Assembly: GCA_024196135.1 (NCBI GenBank)
Contig: JAMQCK010001268.1
Location: forward strand, 1-10,219
Origin: Pleurotus ostreatus/Saccharomyces cerevisiae fusant
Taxonomy: Eukaryota; Opisthokonta
Length of the DNA: 10,219 nt
Direction of reading: 5' to 3'
Shown here: piece by piece, positions 7,562-10,219 of the stretch
Position numbering within the stretch: the first letter of the stretch is position 1
Layout: each line of letters opens with the position of its first letter
The notes under the pieces: model-generated
What the model saw: the letters and a program-made list of their open reading frames with translations, nothing else
The model's database searches: none
Told to the model about the DNA's origin: nothing
Translations under genes and position numbers: made by a program

Positions 7562-8966
7562 ACACGCAGGCGCGGCGAGTCAGATATTGCTGGGCGGTAC
7601 CGAGAAACATGGCCATGTCGGGCGTCCGCTGGGAAAGAGGGTGCGATTCGCGGGCTTTGACCTGTGTGCGCGCGCTTGTCTGATGCTGTGGACATGAGGA
7701 AGGGTAACAGATGTCCTGCGGGGGGGAGGCAGGCGTCTTGCAGAGGGTTGTTAGACGTACTGAGCTCTACACCTTTGTGATACACATGTCCGGGTGCCGC
7801 GATAGTCGTCCGGCGGGCGGGGCAGGCTCCTTGCAGTATAAGCGCCCGTGACACGATGCGTGACAAGTTCGTTTTCTGCAACAATCTTTCTTACTTTCAG
7901 TGAGTACATCGAGACTGCAGGTGCAGAGTGAGACAGCGCAGAGTAGAGGATGGGACGATAGAGAGGGAAAAAGTGCTGAGGACGTACGTGACACGCACGA
8001 TTTTATAATTGCTGACGTTGCATGCATGTTGTGACATCCTTATGTAGTAGCTTTCAAGCTCCTATAATGTTCTTCAAGCCCACTCTCATGATCTTTCCTC
8101 GAATATGAGCCATAAACATGAGAGACACGAGGTTCCGAGATGGCGGAAAACGCAGAGAGCCAAGCGATGGCATATGGATCGCGGGTACGGCGGCCCAAGT
8201 CGAGGCGTGACGCAGTCGGCAGTTGCCGCGCGGCTTCATCAAGTTCGTATCTCGGGTTCATATGCCCCTTGACCTCTACCACCTACCATATGCTCAACCG
8301 ATCCCCTCGGTCGTACGCATAAAACATGAACGAACCTTTCATCAGAGAGCTTGAACGTGGCTTTGCTGAATTGCTGTTGAATAGTAGCAGAGTAGCCGAT
8401 GCCCCACAAACCGCCGCCAACGACCTGAATAGGGGAACCTTCCCCTCCAACTGCAACCAGGAGTCGACAACGACGTTTGATGCGACAGCACAATTTAATC
8501 CGAGTGCATGTGTGCGCGAAAGACTGCCGCAGATAGCCAAAGTTATAGACCAGCTCGAGTATCGCGGCAAGAAACTCGCGCGCGACGATCGCAGTACTCG
8601 TAGGAAGCAGGAGAGGGAGAACAGGACTCTTTGTGTGTTCGCTATGCAAGTGAGTCATCCGTCTTTCATTGAATTCTGCGAAATTCACGTTGCGACAGAT
8701 CTGTCAATTAGTCAGTCGATCAGTGAAAATAGCGCTGGGATATCTCTAATTATCTCCCTCCCACTGGCAGTTGCTCGAAGCAGTGCCAGCGCGACGACTG
8801 GACAAGCGTTCACAGACAAGAGTGTACCACTTTTGCCCATCCACCCCTCGCGAAGTCGTTCGATACATCGCACCGCCTTGATGTCCCATGGCCAATTGAT
8901 CCAGTCATCGCTTCCACCCATGAGGACGGTGTCGGCATATGGGTGTCAACATCGACATCGGAAGAC
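7562..8966. other. Intergenic segment with no confident gene
   Basis: I find no gene model that satisfies start, splicing and codon-use criteria together. Several medium ORFs overlap on opposite strands: plus 8326-8970 (214 codons), minus 8239-8688 (149 codons) and minus 8040-8282 (80 codons). None shows the C/G-ending codon bias of the two accepted genes. The right end, from about 8700 to 8966, must contain the promoter and leader of the plus-strand gene. It includes a pyrimidine-rich stretch at 8752-8764. An 8-bp inverted repeat (ctctcatg/catgagag) lies at 8083-8124. Confidence 0.4.
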
Positions 8967-10055
8967 ATGAGCGCCCTGTACGCGACTGTCCCATCGTCTT
9001 CTGGCTGATACTGACAGGCGACCACCCAGCCTGCAAACCGCATGTACACCTCCCGAAGGACTCAAGACAGGCCCACAACCATACGGACCGCCATCCTTTC
9101 TGCGCTGGGCTGGTCTGCGTCCGGATAGTCCACAAAAGCGTGAATGGGGACTCGAGATCAAGAAATACATCGGCTCCACCCTGGCCAACCTGCGCTTCGT
9201 TATACAGAATAGGCGAAGGGATGGCCGCGCGTTGGTTGTGACGGGGGCGGAAACTGCCCTCGTGGCATTCGACCACCTGAAGGGATGTATCCTGCCTGAG
9301 GATCTCTCGGAAGTCATGTTCGAGACGTTTGAGGAAGGGTGTGTGCCGGCACATTCTATCGCAGGCCGCCACCCTCGCTCATCCATGATCGCAGGAAACA
9401 GCTCATGCACGTCCTCCCATGGAGAGACTACAACAAGCGCTTCCGGGTCTCCATCCTCGAGATCAACGGCACGCTCGCCCCGCATGGCTACTTCTCGCCC
9501 ACGACCGACGAGTACGTGTGCGCCGACTGCCCGACCGGGCCGCCCTGGGAGCGCGTCGTCAACTGGGACATGGCCGACATCGCCCTCGCGCCCGGCGACT
9601 TCGTCGTCTTCTGCGCGCAGTACCGCATCGGCGACGGGCACAGCTGCGACGCATACCCGGAGGCCATGACCCGCTGCGGCGGCGTCACCGCGCAGTGCTA
9701 CCTCACCGACGCGAAGGGCACCGACCGCGACTGGTGCGGCTCGGCCGGCCGCCAGATGCGCCTTGCGCGCGCCTTGGCGCGCGGCCGAACGCAACCGCTG
9801 CCCAACATGATCGGGCTGGGTGCAGACTTCGACCACGACTCCCTCGACGAGTACTACAAGCCGTACTTCGAAGAGGGTCTTAATGCGTTCTCTGCGCAGC
9901 GGTACGGGAAGGCGGCCAAGGCGCAGAGTGAGCGTCTGAAGAAGACAGGTCCTGAGGAACTCAAGCGGATGCTGGATGCCTTGCCTCCGAATGCGGGTCG
10001 GATGCTCATGGGCGTATATAAGGACATGGGTCTCGATCTTGCCCTGATATTGTAG
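8967..10055 (+). CDS. Hypothetical cysteine-containing protein (3 exons, about 330 aa)
   Basis: I do not recognise a named family. Exons 8967-8977, 9018-9338 and 9395-10055 give 993 nt in one frame ending in TAG. Intron 2 (56 nt, GTGTGT...GCAG) is well supported because it joins two open frames in phase 2. Intron 1 is only 40 nt (GTACGC...GACAG). It is needed because no in-frame ATG lies between the TGA at 8968-8970 and exon 2; the start is therefore less sure. The protein looks soluble, with no signal peptide or membrane segment. Exon 2 encodes a compact region with a WGLEIKKY helix and an ALVVTGAET strand. Exon 3 has Cys residues in the contexts VCADC, FCAQ, SCDAY, RCGG, QCYL and WCGS. These could bind metal, but the spacing does not match MYND or another finger I know. 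The last 70 residues look helical and charged. Codons are strongly C/G-ending in exon 3. Confidence 0.72.
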
Positions 10056-10219
10056 GTAGTATGACGGTTGAATGTATGCACGCCGGTTCGGCCCCTGGGA
10101 TCTGCGTCAACACTTGGTCCCCGTCCAAACCTTAAGACAAGTTATGCGAAACTGCAAAGCATTCAGAGACCATTGCCTGTAGGTAGCGGCTTCAGTCGCA
10201 TCTTTTTCAACGTCGTAGC
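10056..10219. other. 3' flank of the plus-strand gene
   Basis: This 164-nt stretch follows the stop codon of the plus-strand gene. It presumably holds its 3' UTR. I see no AATAAA, no repeat and no start of another gene. Confidence 0.4.

Noticed and set aside
7198..7884. 228-codon minus-strand ORF in the repeat region
   Set aside because: About half of it covers tandem repeats, all minus frames are open across part of it, and its translation is His/Pro/Arg/Ser-rich without recognisable structure. It is probably open because of repeat composition.
8810..9049. 79-codon minus-strand ORF with a natural-looking composition
   Set aside because: It overlaps the start and exon 2 of the plus gene, has no splice partner, and its frame does not continue into other supported minus-strand coding sequence.
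8946..9836. 296-codon minus-strand ORF
   Set aside because: It is antisense to exons 2 and 3 of the plus gene. Its Ala/Arg/Val/Gly-rich composition is typical of the reverse of a C/G-ending coding frame. The plus model has a well-placed intron and a natural protein composition.

Overview
The window looks like nuclear DNA from a GC-rich fungus, most likely a basidiomycete. I infer this from dense 40-72 nt introns with GTRNGT donors, CTRAC/CTGAC-type branch sites, C- or G-ending codons and low-complexity proteins. A yeast-forming tremellomycete would fit, but this is a guess from style. I recognise no named gene, mobile element, RNA gene or CRISPR array.

Layout: (a) 1-1014 holds no gene I can defend, only one weak ORF and small tandem repeats. 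(b) 1015-6002, minus strand, reads as one 12-exon gene for a protein of about 1463 residues. The splice sites had to be rebuilt by hand, since the reading frame appears as separate open stretches. (c) 6003-8966 is a roughly 3 kb divergent intergenic region. It has a probable promoter at its left end, a run of unrelated short-unit tandem repeats from 6237 to about 7560, and uncertain ORFs on both strands towards the right. (d) 8967-10055, plus strand, is a second gene with three exons and about 330 residues. (e) 10056-10219 is its downstream flank, with nothing recognisable.

The large gene is the main interest. Its product has an N-terminal hydrophobic stretch, a short segment with two N-glycosylation sequons, one clear transmembrane helix made by joining exons 1 and 2, and then about 1280 residues of predicted disordered tail. 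The first part of the tail is strongly acidic and is built from a series of small exons. All ten introns from intron 2 to intron 11 are phase 2, so every exon from 3 to 11 is a multiple of three. Exons 8-10 encode recognisably duplicated modules. The end of the tail is rich in Pro, Met and Gln. This pattern suggests growth of a membrane protein's cytosolic tail by repeated exon duplication. Nothing in the sequence shows that the two genes work together; they share only the divergent intergenic region.
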